Below are positions 16,279 to 26,162 of a DNA stretch of 56,832 nt, in pieces. The stretch spans positions 1-56,832 of the forward strand of contig JALFZJ010000043.1 in the NCBI GenBank assembly GCA_022783665.1, written 5' to 3'. Under the pieces are notes generated by a model. The model saw only the letters and a list, made by a program, of their open reading frames with translations. It searched no databases and was not told where the DNA came from. The position numbers and the translations under genes are program-made. This DNA is from Arcanobacterium sp. GTDB taxonomy: Bacteria; Actinomycetota; Actinomycetes; Actinomycetales; Actinomycetaceae. How positions within the stretch are numbered: the stretch's first letter is position 1; each line of letters starts with the position of its first letter.

Positions 16279-17603
16279 CGCCGTGGCGCGCACCTTTCGT
16301 GGGTAGCAGCGGCAAAGAACTTAATGCGAGCATCACGATTCCAGGATCGAAATCGCTTACAAATCGGTATCTCGTTTTGGCAGCCTTGAGCGGGCAGCCC
16401 GTTGCCCTTGAGTCGCCGCTGATCGCACGTGATACGCAACTGATGGCTCAGGCCTTGCAAAGTTTAGGCGTAGGAGTCGATACTCGCGATCCTCAGCGTT
16501 GGATCATTACACCGTCACCTCTACGAGGTGGCACGGTGTTTGCTGGGCTTGCTGGCACCGTGATGCGCTTCATCCCGCCGCTTGCCGCGCTCGCGGATGG
16601 CGATAGCACGATCGACGGCGATCCGCAGGCCCGCTTGCGCCCAATGGGTGCGATCGTTGATGGTTTGCGGCAACTCGGCGTAAGCATTGAATCTGAGCAT
16701 GGATCCCTTCCCCTTAGAATCCACGGCACTGGCCATGTGGCGGGCGGTACGGTACGAATAGACGCTTCGGCGTCTTCGCAGTTTGTTAGCGGTCTGCTTC
16801 TTGCGGCGCCTCGTTTTAACGGTGCGCTTGATGTGTACCATGAGGGGCATCCCCTGCCCTCTCAACCTCATATTGATATGACGATTGACGCTCTGCGCCT
16901 CGCGGGGGTCACGGTAGCGTCGGAGCCGAATCACTGGCGCGTTGAGCCAAGCCCCCTGCAGCTTCCCGATCTCGTGGTGGAACCGGATTTATCGAACGCG
17001 GCACCATTTTTGGCTGCCGCCATGGTGTGTGGCGGCAGCGTGAGCATTGCGCACTGGCCTGCTCGTACGACGCAGCCTGGTGATCACCTCCACACCATTT
17101 TTGAGCGCATGGGGGCGCATTTCACGTATCACCACGGCGATGGCACAGAGCTGGACGCGCCACTGGCTCATGGCACGTACACACTCATGATTCACGCAGA
17201 CGGCGCCCACACTATTCGCGCTCTCGACATGGACTTGCACGATGTGGGCGAGTTGGTTCCCACGCTCGCAGCCGTCGCTGCTTTTGCCGATGGCACAAGC
17301 TATTTGCGCAATATCGGCCAGCTGCGTGGCCATGAAACGGATCGTCTTCATGCCATCACAACGGAACTGCGTAAACTCGGCGTTGACACTGAAACGAGCG
17401 AAGATACGATTACGATTCATCCAGCTGGAACCCACGGAGCCGGGATGCATGGAGCCATTCTTGAGAGCTATGCGGACCACCGTATGGCTACATTCGGGGC
17501 CATTATTGGCCTTGGAGTGCCGGGCGTATCGGTGAAAGACGTCGCCACGACGTCAAAAACGCTCCCTAACTTCGTGAAGATGTGGGAGGGGATGCTCGCG
17601 TGA
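16275..17603 (+). CDS. aroA: 3-phosphoshikimate 1-carboxyvinyltransferase (EPSP synthase)
   Basis: 442 residues, the sixth step of the shikimate pathway, joining PEP to shikimate 3-phosphate; the chorismate formed next is also the substrate of MenF in this window. Landmarks are PGSKSLTNRYLVLAAL (the lysine of the substrate site), FAGLAGTVMRFIPPLAALA, DASASSQFVSGLLLAAP, the D and E of DLHDVGELVPTLAAVAAF, RGHETDRL and YADHRMATFGAI. The start is GTG 16275, overlapping the doxX TGA as GTGA. The stop overlaps the rsgA start in the same way, so all three genes are coupled. Confidence 0.97.
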   Translation: MTPWRAPFVGSSGKELNASITIPGSKSLTNRYLVLAALSGQPVALESPLIARDTQLMAQALQSLGVGVDTRDPQRWIITPSPLRGGTVFAGLAGTVMRFIPPLAALADGDSTIDGDPQARLRPMGAIVDGLRQLGVSIESEHGSLPLRIHGTGHVAGGTVRIDASASSQFVSGLLLAAPRFNGALDVYHEGHPLPSQPHIDMTIDALRLAGVTVASEPNHWRVEPSPLQLPDLVVEPDLSNAAPFLAAAMVCGGSVSIAHWPARTTQPGDHLHTIFERMGAHFTYHHGDGTELDAPLAHGTYTLMIHADGAHTIRALDMDLHDVGELVPTLAAVAAFADGTSYLRNIGQLRGHETDRLHAITTELRKLGVDTETSEDTITIHPAGTHGAGMHGAILESYADHRMATFGAIIGLGVPGVSVKDVATTSKTLPNFVKMWEGMLA

Positions 17604-18622
17604 GCTATCGCGATATCGGCACTGACGATCCGAGAGTGAGGGTGCGCCCGGGGAAGCGCTCCCGGCCACGCACCAAGATCCGCCCAGATTATTCCACGGC
17701 TCGCAGGGGGCGCGTCACTAGCGTGGATCGCGGCCGCTACCACGTCACGATGGAAGACGACGCAACGGAGGTTATCGCCGTCAAAGCACGTGAGCTTCCA
17801 CGAGGCTCGGTAGTCGTGGGCGATATGTGTGCTATGGTAGGTGATCTTTCAGGAAGAAAAGACACGCTCGCTCGAATCGCAGCCGTGGATCCACGCTCAT
17901 CCGTGCTGCGCCGTACCGCCGAAGACGGCGATGCATCAGGCACAGAACGAATCATTGTAGCCAATGCAGATCAGTTGTGTATCGTTGTGGCACTTGCGCA
18001 GCCGGAGCCCAGATTTGGGCTTATCGATCGATGTTTAGTGGCGGCCTACGATGCAGGTATGGCGCCGGTGCTCCTTTTAACAAAGGCGGACCTTGCCGAC
18101 TCCTCCATCGTGGAGCAGCAGTATTCAGACTTGGATCTGCGCATTGTGCCAAGTGCTTTGCCTGGCGATGCCACCTCAGCACACACCACAGATTTGAGCC
18201 AGATTCACGATCTGCTTCGCGGGCACGTCAGCGTCTTCGTAGGCCATTCGGGGGTTGGTAAGTCCACGTTGATCAATGCGCTCGTGCCTCATGCCCAACG
18301 CGAAACGGGGAGCGTCAACGAGGTGACGGGCAACGGACGCCACACATCGACGTCTGCTATGGCTTTTGAGCTGAACTCGGGCGGCATCGTCATTGATACA
18401 CCAGGCGTGCGAAGTTTCGGCCTTGCCCACGTCTCTACCGCTGATCTTCTACGCGGTTTTCCCGATCTTCAAGAACTCGCTCAGGATTGCCCGCGCGGTT
18501 GCCCACACACCCAGGGCGCACTCGATTGTGCTTTCGATACGGTCACCGATCCGCGCGTGCAAATTCGAGTAGCATCATTTCGGCGTTTGTTGAACTCAAT
18601 CGATAAGCCATCGTGGGCTTAA
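17600..18622 (+). CDS. rsgA: Ribosome small subunit-dependent GTPase RsgA
   Basis: 340 residues. An N-terminal OB fold (about 30-100) is followed by a circularly permuted GTPase domain: the G4 motif LTKADL comes before the P-loop GHSGVGKSTLINAL (from residue 215), then DTPGVRSFG (G3). A C-terminal zinc finger has CPRGCPH and a later Cys in DCAFD. It assists late 30S maturation. Start GTG 17600 overlaps the aroA stop as GTGA, with GGGAGGGG upstream; the frame is also open to 17582. The order aroA-rsgA is conserved in other actinobacteria. Confidence 0.95.
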   Translation: MSYRDIGTDDPRVRVRPGKRSRPRTKIRPDYSTARRGRVTSVDRGRYHVTMEDDATEVIAVKARELPRGSVVVGDMCAMVGDLSGRKDTLARIAAVDPRSSVLRRTAEDGDASGTERIIVANADQLCIVVALAQPEPRFGLIDRCLVAAYDAGMAPVLLLTKADLADSSIVEQQYSDLDLRIVPSALPGDATSAHTTDLSQIHDLLRGHVSVFVGHSGVGKSTLINALVPHAQRETGSVNEVTGNGRHTSTSAMAFELNSGGIVIDTPGVRSFGLAHVSTADLLRGFPDLQELAQDCPRGCPHTQGALDCAFDTVTDPRVQIRVASFRRLLNSIDKPSWA

Positions 18623-18631
18623 ACTGAGCCT

Positions 18632-19453
18632 ATGGCAATTACTCCCACACAGCGCCTTTCCGATGATCTGCAGGTACTCGGCAGCATTGTCGATTCGGTA
18701 GACGGCGTTACGATGAAGCGTTTCCAAGCGAGTGATCTCCATATTGAAACGAAACCAGATCTGACGCCGGTAACGGATGCGGATAAGAGTGCCGAGGAGC
18801 TTATTCGGCAAATGCTTGGCCGCTATCGGGCACGTGACGCTGTGTATGGCGAAGAGCAGGGGCAGAGCGATTCAGGGTTCTCAGGTAGACGCTGGATTAT
18901 CGATCCTATTGATGGCACGAAGAATTTCGTACGCGGTGTGCCCGTGTGGGCCACATTGGTAGGTCTGGAAGAAGACGGCGAAATCGTACTTGGTATGGTG
19001 TCTGCCCCCGCGCTTGGCAGGCGCTGGTGGGCGGCGCGCGGGCTGGGCGCATACACGGGCAAGTCGTGGGCGAATGCACGCCAGATTCACTGCTCTCGGG
19101 TGGCTCGGATCGAGGACGCTTCGCTCTCATATTCCTCACTTGGAGGATGGCAGGAGCGCGGCCAGCTTCGGGGCTTTTTACGACTCGCGCAAAGTGCTTG
19201 GCGCACTCGCGCCTTTGGTGATTTCTGGAGCTATATGCTAGTTGCGGAAGGAAGCGTTGATTTAGCGGCTGAGCCTGAGTTAGAGCTCTACGATATGGCG
19301 GCTTTGGTGCCGATTGTTACTGAAGCTGGCGGGATGTTCACCTCGCTCGATGGTGCCCCTGGGCCTTACGGCGATAGCGCTTTGGCGAGCAATGGTCTGT
19401 TGCATGATGCAGCGCGCGAGATTATCGAATCCGTATCGGATGTGGAGCCGTAG
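18632..19453 (+). CDS. hisN: Inositol-monophosphatase-family enzyme, probable histidinol-phosphatase
   Basis: 273 residues. Mg2+-dependent phosphatase with GEEQG (E74/E75), WIIDPIDGTKNFVRG (D91, D94, T96) and ELELYDMAALVPIVTEAGG (metal-ligand Asp) in the expected order. In actinobacteria this position, next to aroA and rsgA, is usually given to HisN, which dephosphorylates histidinol phosphate in histidine synthesis. A role on inositol phosphate or another sugar phosphate cannot be excluded from sequence. It starts 10 bp after rsgA. Confidence 0.88.
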   Translation: MAITPTQRLSDDLQVLGSIVDSVDGVTMKRFQASDLHIETKPDLTPVTDADKSAEELIRQMLGRYRARDAVYGEEQGQSDSGFSGRRWIIDPIDGTKNFVRGVPVWATLVGLEEDGEIVLGMVSAPALGRRWWAARGLGAYTGKSWANARQIHCSRVARIEDASLSYSSLGGWQERGQLRGFLRLAQSAWRTRAFGDFWSYMLVAEGSVDLAAEPELELYDMAALVPIVTEAGGMFTSLDGAPGPYGDSALASNGLLHDAAREIIESVSDVEP

Positions 19454-19600
19454 CAGTCGGCGCAAGGATGTTCTCGTTGCTCCTATGGCACGAGCTATTG
19501 GCTCTAGCTATGGCCGGCCGTAACGCAGGTGAAACTTGCGGGGCAGTACAGAGCGGAACGTCCAAAACACTCTACCCCACTGCGTAGATATCCTTATATC

Positions 19601-20941
19601 ATGAAGATTCTGCATACCTCTGATTGGCATTTCGGCCGCCGAATCCATCAGGCGGATCTCACCCCTGCCTTCGAGTTGTGGGGCCAACATGTGATTCACA
19701 CTGTGGATACGCACGGGGTGAACGCAGTGCTTATTTCGGGTGACGTATTCGACCGCGCAATTGCCCCTCAAGAGATGCTGGTGCTGTTTAGTGAGATCCT
19801 GGGGAAGCTTCTGGAACGCACACAAGTGGTGGTGACGTCCGGCAATCATGATTCGGCTACACGCCTTGGATTTCTATCACAATTCACTGCGCCGAATCTT
19901 CATATCCGCACCGATCCGCGCTCGGCGCATCTCCCTGTGCACCTGTACAATGCGCACGGCGAACTCGGGGCTTTGTGCTACCCCATACCCTTTTTGGATC
20001 CATTCGATGTTGATTCATGGGCTATCGACTATTCAGAACGCTTAGCACCTCGTACACAAGAGGGCGCGATGGCCGTGGTACTCCGCCGTATCGCATCTGC
20101 GATCGAAAATGATGATACATCGAACAAGACAATTCCACGTATTGCAATGGCTCATACCTTTTGCATTCCTGCGCAGAAGGATCGCTCACCTGAAGGCGCC
20201 GCGAAAGACTGCGCATCGCAGAGCGCCATTGCGGGCGGTGTAGATGCTGTGCCCTCGCATTATTTCCGCTTGGGGGCTCCAGATATAGGCCCGCTTGATT
20301 ATGTTGCTCTCGGGCATCTGCATGGAATGCACAAAGCTGGCACAAACGATGATCCCGATATTCGCTATTCGGGCTCCCCAATCGCTTTTTCTTTCTCGGA
20401 AGAAGACCAGGTGAAAGGCTCGCTAATCATAGAGTTTCCCGAGCGCGCCGCTTGTAGCACCTCATCTGCTGAAGATTTCGCCGCTGGTGACGTTCCTAGC
20501 ATTCCACACGATTCTGGCGATGGTGGCAATCTGGGCGCTAACGATGATTCCAGTGATTCCAGGATCCCCCACTCCGTCACCTTCGTCCCCGCTCCCATAT
20601 TTCGGCCATTAAAGACGCTCGAGGGGACTCTCGACGATGTGCTCTCGCCGGAAAACGAACGGTACGCTGATTCCTTCACCAGGATATACATCACGGATCC
20701 TAGCCGCCCAGATCACCTCTTTCACCGGCTCGAACAGAAATACCGCCACCTTCTCCACGTCGAACACCTCACGTCGCCTATCGATGCCCAGGCGCAGCTA
20801 GCAACGCTGGCAAGGCAACAACCAGAAGATATGATCTTAGAGTTTTTCACCACAATGGGAGGGCGCGAACTCAACGATACCGAGAAAGAGCTTATCCATA
20901 CCGCATGGAAAACAGTGGAAAATGGTAAGGGGGCACAATGA
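19601..20941 (+). CDS. sbcD: Exonuclease subunit SbcD
   Basis: 446 residues, the nuclease subunit of SbcCD (Mre11-like), which cleaves hairpins and protein-blocked DNA ends. Metal-binding phosphoesterase motifs are TSDWHFGRR (D8, H10), ISGDVFDRA (D48) and TSGNHDSATR, with VALGHLHG later. The C-terminal region has an acidic Ser/Asp/Gly-rich insert (SSAEDFAAGDVPSIPHDSGD onward). ATG 19601 is chosen because it begins with the family start MKILHTSDWHFG; the frame extends to 19529. Its stop overlaps the sbcC ATG as ATGA. Confidence 0.95.
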   Translation: MKILHTSDWHFGRRIHQADLTPAFELWGQHVIHTVDTHGVNAVLISGDVFDRAIAPQEMLVLFSEILGKLLERTQVVVTSGNHDSATRLGFLSQFTAPNLHIRTDPRSAHLPVHLYNAHGELGALCYPIPFLDPFDVDSWAIDYSERLAPRTQEGAMAVVLRRIASAIENDDTSNKTIPRIAMAHTFCIPAQKDRSPEGAAKDCASQSAIAGGVDAVPSHYFRLGAPDIGPLDYVALGHLHGMHKAGTNDDPDIRYSGSPIAFSFSEEDQVKGSLIIEFPERAACSTSSAEDFAAGDVPSIPHDSGDGGNLGANDDSSDSRIPHSVTFVPAPIFRPLKTLEGTLDDVLSPENERYADSFTRIYITDPSRPDHLFHRLEQKYRHLLHVEHLTSPIDAQAQLATLARQQPEDMILEFFTTMGGRELNDTEKELIHTAWKTVENGKGAQ

Positions 20942-23900
20942 GATTTCGATACTTAGAAATGACGGCGATTGGCCCATTCCACGAGCACGTCGCAATCGAT
21001 TTTGATGCCCTCACCTCGCGTGGAACTTTTTTGATCGAAGGGCCAACGGGCTCTGGTAAATCCACGATCATCGATGCAATTGTATTCGCCTTATACGGCA
21101 ACGTATCAGGCGCCGAGAGCACGAAAGACCGCATGCGCTCCCGCTTTGCCACGCCGTACGAGGAGTCTCGGGTTACGCTCGTCTTTACAACATCGGCGGG
21201 CACCTTCAAAATCACACGCAATCCAAAATGGGAACGCGCCAAAGCGAAAGGTAACGGTACTACCACCGTCAAAGCGAAAGCTCATTTGTGGCGGGTTGAA
21301 AACGAGCCAGAAAGCACTGGCAACTGGGTTTCTATACAAAGTCTCGGTGAATCTATGGAGGATATCGGCCGAGAGATCGAGCGCACCGTTGGTATGAAGC
21401 GCAGCGAATTTGTACAAACTGTTGTACTCCCTCAAGGCGAATTTGCCACGTTTCTTCGCCTCAGCTCTCTAGAGCGCCACAAGATACTTGAAAAAGTTTT
21501 TGGCACTCAACACTACACGGAATTCACGCAGTATCTTTCGGCACAAGCACGCACAGCACATGCAGATGTGCAGGACGCTTTCGAGGATTATCATCGCTCG
21601 GTGGATTCATGGCTCAATAATAAAGGGTTCACGAACGAGCAGCGCGATGCGTTTGGCGTAAAGGCTGAGGATGTGTTTTCTGCAGGAAATGCCTACATCG
21701 GTGGCAGCGATAATGGCCTGGCAGAGTTCGTCGAAGATCACAATACGGCACTCCTTGAGCGAGCCAATACTGAAGCTGCGAACGCTGAGCGCGCCGATCA
21801 AGAGCTCCGCATGGCACGCGAACAGCTGCATCACGCCGAGAATCTCTCAAAGATTCTTTCAGAGCGCGCCACATTGCTCGAACGCCTCGCAGCGCTCCAG
21901 GATCAGGATTCTGAGATTGCGACACTTGAAGCTCGCATTAGGGCTGCGCAACGGGCGCAGGTGCCCTATGAACACATCAAGCTTGTGCATAAGCGGGCAC
22001 AGGAGCTCGTGCGCCACCGCGATTCCTTGGTTACATGTATGGAAAACGCCTTAGCCGCAGCCAGCAAGTTAGCACATGATCCATGTGCTACAGCTGCTGC
22101 CGATCTGCTTGAGCGCGCCACCGCTGATTCCGATCAGCCCGCATCACTCATCTCCGCTCTAGCGGAAACAAGCAACAAGGCAGACGAACATGAGTTGCTT
22201 CGCTCCCTGCACGCAATTCTGGATCCCTTACAGACTGAGTTCGACGCGGTGACGGCGCAGTTAGGTACGGATATAGAATCACTCACGCAACTGATCGAGC
22301 TCGAAAACGCCCAAGCTACGCTCACAGAGGATATAGAAGCGCTCGCTGCAGAATGCCGCATAACCGATGAGGAGCTCGATTCGGCACGCCAAGCAGAAGC
22401 AGAATTGCCCGCACGCAGAATCGAGCTCGAACGTGCCAGAGACGAAGCACGTACACTAGCGGCGCAACTCGATTTCAACGAGAAAACGCTGAAAGAAGCG
22501 CAACGCCATGTTGATCTACTCTCCCAGCAGACGGAGATTGCTGAACAACTCAGCGTCCAAGGCGAAGTGCTACGCAAAGCGATAGCACACTATGAGCAAC
22601 TCCAAGCAACCCGCAACGATCTGACCAACCGATGGATTCGCTCAACGGCTGCTCTTTTAGCTGACAGTTTGGAAGATGACCGCGCATGCCCAGTGTGTGG
22701 CAGCACAGCACACCCGGCCCCTGCACAGATGCCTCCAGACGGTGTAACTCGGGATCAAGTTGTAGAAGCTGAAAATGAAGCGCGTAAAGCGAGCGAGGCC
22801 GTCAATGCCGGGCGGGTGGAGCTCGAACAACTACGTGAACGCAACAATGTTATATCAAGTGCGATTGATGGTTCTGATGTACAGATGGAGCACGGCACAC
22901 TCGATAATCTCGCCCAGAAAGTAGACGCCTCACGCGAAGCAGTCGGTATCCTACAACAGCTCGAAGCAACGCTGGAATCGCTTGAGAAGGAGAAGGCCGC
23001 TCGCAGTGCGCGTATTCAGATGCTTTCTGAGAAGTTAGCGGAAGGAGCCGGCAGACTATCGTCACTTCGGGAACGCTACTCGCAATCCGATAAAGCTCTC
23101 GTCGAAGCGCGGGGGGAGGCCGAGAGCATTTCCACGCGCGTAAAGCATTTGGCAAATCTCCACCACGAGGTCACGCAGGTGGCATCCGTCTTCACCACCT
23201 TGCACACAGAGCTTGAGAGGATGAGCGATTCGATTCGCGAGCGCGATGAAGCAATCAGCATATCAGGGTTTACCAGTGCTGACGATATTGAGCGTGCACA
23301 GCTGTCGTCTGCTGTGATCGAACAGTACACCACCACTATCAACGAGCATCGTTCTTCTTTGAGCGCCGTCACAGCGCGTTTGGCTGCGCCCGAGATTGTG
23401 GATGCGAGCACGTGTGAGCAGCCCGATCTACCCTCTTTAGAAGCACGCGAGGCGGAACGTCATCTACAAGCACAGACGGCTAGGACGGCTGCCACGCAGA
23501 CTGCTGTGTTTGCGCGGCAGGCACTCGAAGCCGCCGAGACGATTGCACAGAAGCGAATAATATGGAAGAAAAAAGTAGGAGAATCTCTGCCTATCACACG
23601 CCTCGCGGAGATCGCTTCGGGAGGTGCCGCCTCACGATTACCCATCCCTCTTCACATTTGGGTGCTAATGAAGCGATTCGATGCGGTGATCGATACCGCG
23701 AATACCTATCTGCAACAGATATCATCTGGGCGCTACCTTCTGGAACGTGCAGACGACTATAAGCGTAACCAGATGAATGGGCTCAGCCTTGCTATCCGCG
23801 ATCTTCATACTGCCGACGATTCGAAAGCCTTGAGACCTACGGCGTCTCTCTCAGGCGGCGAAACTTTCTTTACCTCACTGTGCCTTGCTCTAGGGCTTGC

Positions 23901-24141
23901 TGAAGTCGTCCGCGCCGAAAACGGAGGAATACAGATAGGCACTCTATTGATTGATGAAGGATTTGGCTCCCTATCGGACGATGTGCGTGACGCTCTTATG
24001 GATGCACTCTCCGTTCTGACTCGCAACGGACGTTCAATAGGTATCATTTCCCACGTCAGCGAACTCAAGCAGCAAATCCCTACACGGATTACTGTCGAGC
24101 CTCGAGGAGATGGCACTTCTTCACTGAGAGTCCTCGCCTAG
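20938..24141 (+). CDS. sbcC: Exonuclease subunit SbcC
   Basis: 1067 residues, the SMC/Rad50-like ATPase partner of SbcD. Walker A is GPTGSGKSTIIDAI (about residue 34). Long coiled coils meet at a zinc hook, CPVC at residues 584-587, in the middle of the protein. The C-terminal half has the ABC signature SLSGGETFFTSLCLALGLAEV and a Walker B region LLIDEGFGSL. The N-terminal QGEFATFLRLSSLERHKILEKVFGT is family-typical. Translationally coupled to sbcD. Its last 21 bp overlap the end of the convergent DUF6912-like gene. Confidence 0.96.
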   Translation: MRFRYLEMTAIGPFHEHVAIDFDALTSRGTFLIEGPTGSGKSTIIDAIVFALYGNVSGAESTKDRMRSRFATPYEESRVTLVFTTSAGTFKITRNPKWERAKAKGNGTTTVKAKAHLWRVENEPESTGNWVSIQSLGESMEDIGREIERTVGMKRSEFVQTVVLPQGEFATFLRLSSLERHKILEKVFGTQHYTEFTQYLSAQARTAHADVQDAFEDYHRSVDSWLNNKGFTNEQRDAFGVKAEDVFSAGNAYIGGSDNGLAEFVEDHNTALLERANTEAANAERADQELRMAREQLHHAENLSKILSERATLLERLAALQDQDSEIATLEARIRAAQRAQVPYEHIKLVHKRAQELVRHRDSLVTCMENALAAASKLAHDPCATAAADLLERATADSDQPASLISALAETSNKADEHELLRSLHAILDPLQTEFDAVTAQLGTDIESLTQLIELENAQATLTEDIEALAAECRITDEELDSARQAEAELPARRIELERARDEARTLAAQLDFNEKTLKEAQRHVDLLSQQTEIAEQLSVQGEVLRKAIAHYEQLQATRNDLTNRWIRSTAALLADSLEDDRACPVCGSTAHPAPAQMPPDGVTRDQVVEAENEARKASEAVNAGRVELEQLRERNNVISSAIDGSDVQMEHGTLDNLAQKVDASREAVGILQQLEATLESLEKEKAARSARIQMLSEKLAEGAGRLSSLRERYSQSDKALVEARGEAESISTRVKHLANLHHEVTQVASVFTTLHTELERMSDSIRERDEAISISGFTSADDIERAQLSSAVIEQYTTTINEHRSSLSAVTARLAAPEIVDASTCEQPDLPSLEAREAERHLQAQTARTAATQTAVFARQALEAAETIAQKRIIWKKKVGESLPITRLAEIASGGAASRLPIPLHIWVLMKRFDAVIDTANTYLQQISSGRYLLERADDYKRNQMNGLSLAIRDLHTADDSKALRPTASLSGGETFFTSLCLALGLAEVVRAENGGIQIGTLLIDEGFGSLSDDVRDALMDALSVLTRNGRSIGIISHVSELKQQIPTRITVEPRGDGTSSLRVLA

Positions 24142-24660
24142 CATCTCATAGAGCGCTTCGCGTTCCACAACGTCATACCATAGCAGATCAATATCACCAC
24201 TGGCTTCAAAAGAACGCTCATCCCCTGCAAGTGCCTGTGCAATCAGCTTACTAAAACCCGGTTCGTCAATGAGGATGGAATCCACGTGTTCCCATTCAAC
24301 CTGCCGCACCAGATGCACTTGAGACGGCACTGCTTCAAGTGCCACAGCTACCCGCATATCGAGTACGCCTTCTTCCACCTCAGCGCTTGCAATGATCCTG
24401 CGAAAGCGCGGATCGAAAGAGTCAATGGATAAATGCGATGCAGGGGCGGGCAAGTTGGGCGTATCCTTCTCACTGCTGAACTCCTGTTGCATCAGCACGA
24501 GTGCACCATCGGCAGCAGCGAGTGTTGCACTATACTCCAGACCCTCGTCATCGACGTCTGGCAGCGCACTTCGCAGTGCCGCAGTAACGGTATGCACGGG
24601 GCGAGGAGTAATCTCGCCGGCGGCTAAATCGGCTCCAACAAGAGGAATGTAGATTCTCAT
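24121..24660 (-). CDS. DUF6912-like actinobacterial protein
   Basis: 179 residues. The N-terminus MRIYIPLVGADL and the block RPVHTVTAALRSALPDVDDEGLEYSATLAAADGALVLM, then RRIIASAEV, match my memory of the actinobacterial DUF6912 family. No catalytic motif, signal peptide or membrane segment is seen; the protein is acidic. Function unknown. It is convergent with sbcC, overlapping its end by 21 bp, and divergent from the Rv3235-like gene. Confidence 0.7.
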   Translation of the reverse strand: MRIYIPLVGADLAAGEITPRPVHTVTAALRSALPDVDDEGLEYSATLAAADGALVLMQQEFSSEKDTPNLPAPASHLSIDSFDPRFRRIIASAEVEEGVLDMRVAVALEAVPSQVHLVRQVEWEHVDSILIDEPGFSKLIAQALAGDERSFEASGDIDLLWYDVVEREALYEMLGEDSQ

Positions 24661-24792
24661 ATTCTCATACTAGACTCCATGATCTTGATCGAGAGAATGC
24701 CTCGCTAGTCATCTCCGCTCAGCCGCCTATCACTCTCGGTATGAATTACATATTTGATATTTCAGTAATGCGGACTATATACCGTCGCTGCG

Positions 24793-24798
24793 TATAAT
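24793..24798 (+). promoter_or_regulatory. Consensus -10 (TATAAT) upstream of the Rv3235-like gene
   Basis: A perfect TATAAT lies 142 bp before the ATG at 24941; the -35 region is weak. If used, it gives a leader of about 135 bases that contains the inverted repeat at 24870-24898. The gap 24661-24940 holds no coding sequence I can support. Confidence 0.4.
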
Positions 24799-24869
24799 CA
24801 TCGTCTTTACGATTATCGAACTGATACAACCCGAAGGCACAAAGCGCTAGCTCCCTTCGGCACCAGCAA

Positions 24870-24898
24870 GTGAATATCACCGAACACGTGATGTTCAC
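24870..24898 (+). repeat. Inverted repeat in the leader of the Rv3235-like gene
   Basis: GTGAATATCAC (24870-24880) faces GTGATGTTCAC (24888-24898) across the 7-base spacer CGAACAC; 10 of 11 positions pair. It could be a protein-binding site or an mRNA hairpin. No T-tract follows it. Confidence 0.5.
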
Positions 24899-24940
24899 TG
24901 TGACGGCCAATGACGACCCGATACTTACAAGGACCTTTTC

Positions 24941-26023
24941 ATGGATTCGAATGAACCACATGTTTCTTCACCAGCCACGCCATATAGCAGCACTGTGCTG
25001 ATCTCCAAGCGCACACATCTCAACGATGCATCTGGGTGCGAACACCACAAAGATGCTCGCACAGTTGTGACTGCAGTTACGTCTACACATGCGGGCTGGG
25101 GTGATGCAGACGGAGCGCACATGGCAATGATTCTTCCTGCTGGCAATTTCATCGGGCACAATATGGCGACTACCAGAAATCCGGCTCTCAGAGAAACGGC
25201 GATCACTCGCCCCTTCCCACTCCATGTGCGTATGCGTAGCGAGAGGCGCGTGAACTATTCGATTCAACCACCGCACACGGGGGACGCGGCAACCACAATC
25301 GATGCTGATCGCGAACCCGAAGCTGAACCCGAATCCAAGGTGGGGCTTGGGTACAAGCCTGAGCCTAAGCACAAGCACAAGTCTGAGCTTACGCCTATAC
25401 GAGAGCACAAGCCCGAGGCAAGCACAGCATCAGATTCGTCGAACACGGTGGTAGCGCCTCATGCTGCGCGCAATACTCGGCATAACCGTATTCAAGGAGA
25501 TACAGGCAGCGCCAACGGCGTTTTGCGTGAGTCAGGTTCAGAGGCAAAACCACAGGGTATGGCAGACTCACAAGATACCCAGAACGCTTATAGTGCAAAC
25601 GACGGGCGCGCCGCGCCGGAGGGACGAACACACGTTATTCATTTTGATGATGACGGCGCTCTCGACGAGCCACTCCCTCACGACTTCCCCGATGCACGCC
25701 GCATAGGTGGGCTCATAGCGCGCCAGTGCATCGAAACGCTTATCGGGTTGCGGCCAATGCGCTACTTACAAGCGTGGATGACTCCAGGCGTCTTCCATTC
25801 TTTTTCGAAATACGTCAGCGCTCTACATGCGGGGCGGATGCGAAACCCGCGAAATCAACGCCACCTCGCGCCGCGTATCGTCAATGTTCGAGCATTTCAT
25901 CCCAAAAACCGCGTCGCAGAGGTCTCGGCGATCGTCTTTGACGGGCGCCGAGTACGTGCAGTTGCCGTGCGCCTCGAAGTGCGCAGAAGGAAATGGATCG
26001 TCACTGCGCTTGAGATTGCCTAA
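24941..26023 (+). CDS. Rv3235-family protein
   Basis: 360 residues. Only the last ~110 (from about 253, RRIGGLIARQCIETLIGLRP to the end VTALEIA) look folded and match the Rv3235 family, a conserved actinobacterial protein of unknown function found near secA. The first ~250 residues are low complexity, with acidic and Lys/His-rich patches (EPEAEPESK about 125-133; KPEPKHKHK about 139-147), and may be disordered. AAGGA stands eight bases before ATG 24941. It is convergent with secA, as expected for the family's neighbourhood. Role in secretion is not established. Confidence 0.78.
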   Translation: MDSNEPHVSSPATPYSSTVLISKRTHLNDASGCEHHKDARTVVTAVTSTHAGWGDADGAHMAMILPAGNFIGHNMATTRNPALRETAITRPFPLHVRMRSERRVNYSIQPPHTGDAATTIDADREPEAEPESKVGLGYKPEPKHKHKSELTPIREHKPEASTASDSSNTVVAPHAARNTRHNRIQGDTGSANGVLRESGSEAKPQGMADSQDTQNAYSANDGRAAPEGRTHVIHFDDDGALDEPLPHDFPDARRIGGLIARQCIETLIGLRPMRYLQAWMTPGVFHSFSKYVSALHAGRMRNPRNQRHLAPRIVNVRAFHPKNRVAEVSAIVFDGRRVRAVAVRLEVRRRKWIVTALEIA

Positions 26024-26119
26024 CACCGCCTGCACACCCGCGCCAGCATCCGAGCATGGCACGATAGTGAATCGTAAGCATAACGAGTTTCTCACTAGCT
26101 AGCGAAACAGCTACGCCCC

Positions 26120-26139
26120 GGAGAGTTCATCTGCTCTCC
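26120..26139. repeat. Small hairpin between the Rv3235-like gene and secA
   Basis: GGAGAG and CTCTCC pair around an 8-base loop in the 139-bp convergent gap 26024-26162. There is no T-tract on either side, so function as a terminator is uncertain. Confidence 0.35.
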
Positions 26140-26162
26140 AAGACGTAACGTGTGTGCAACTC

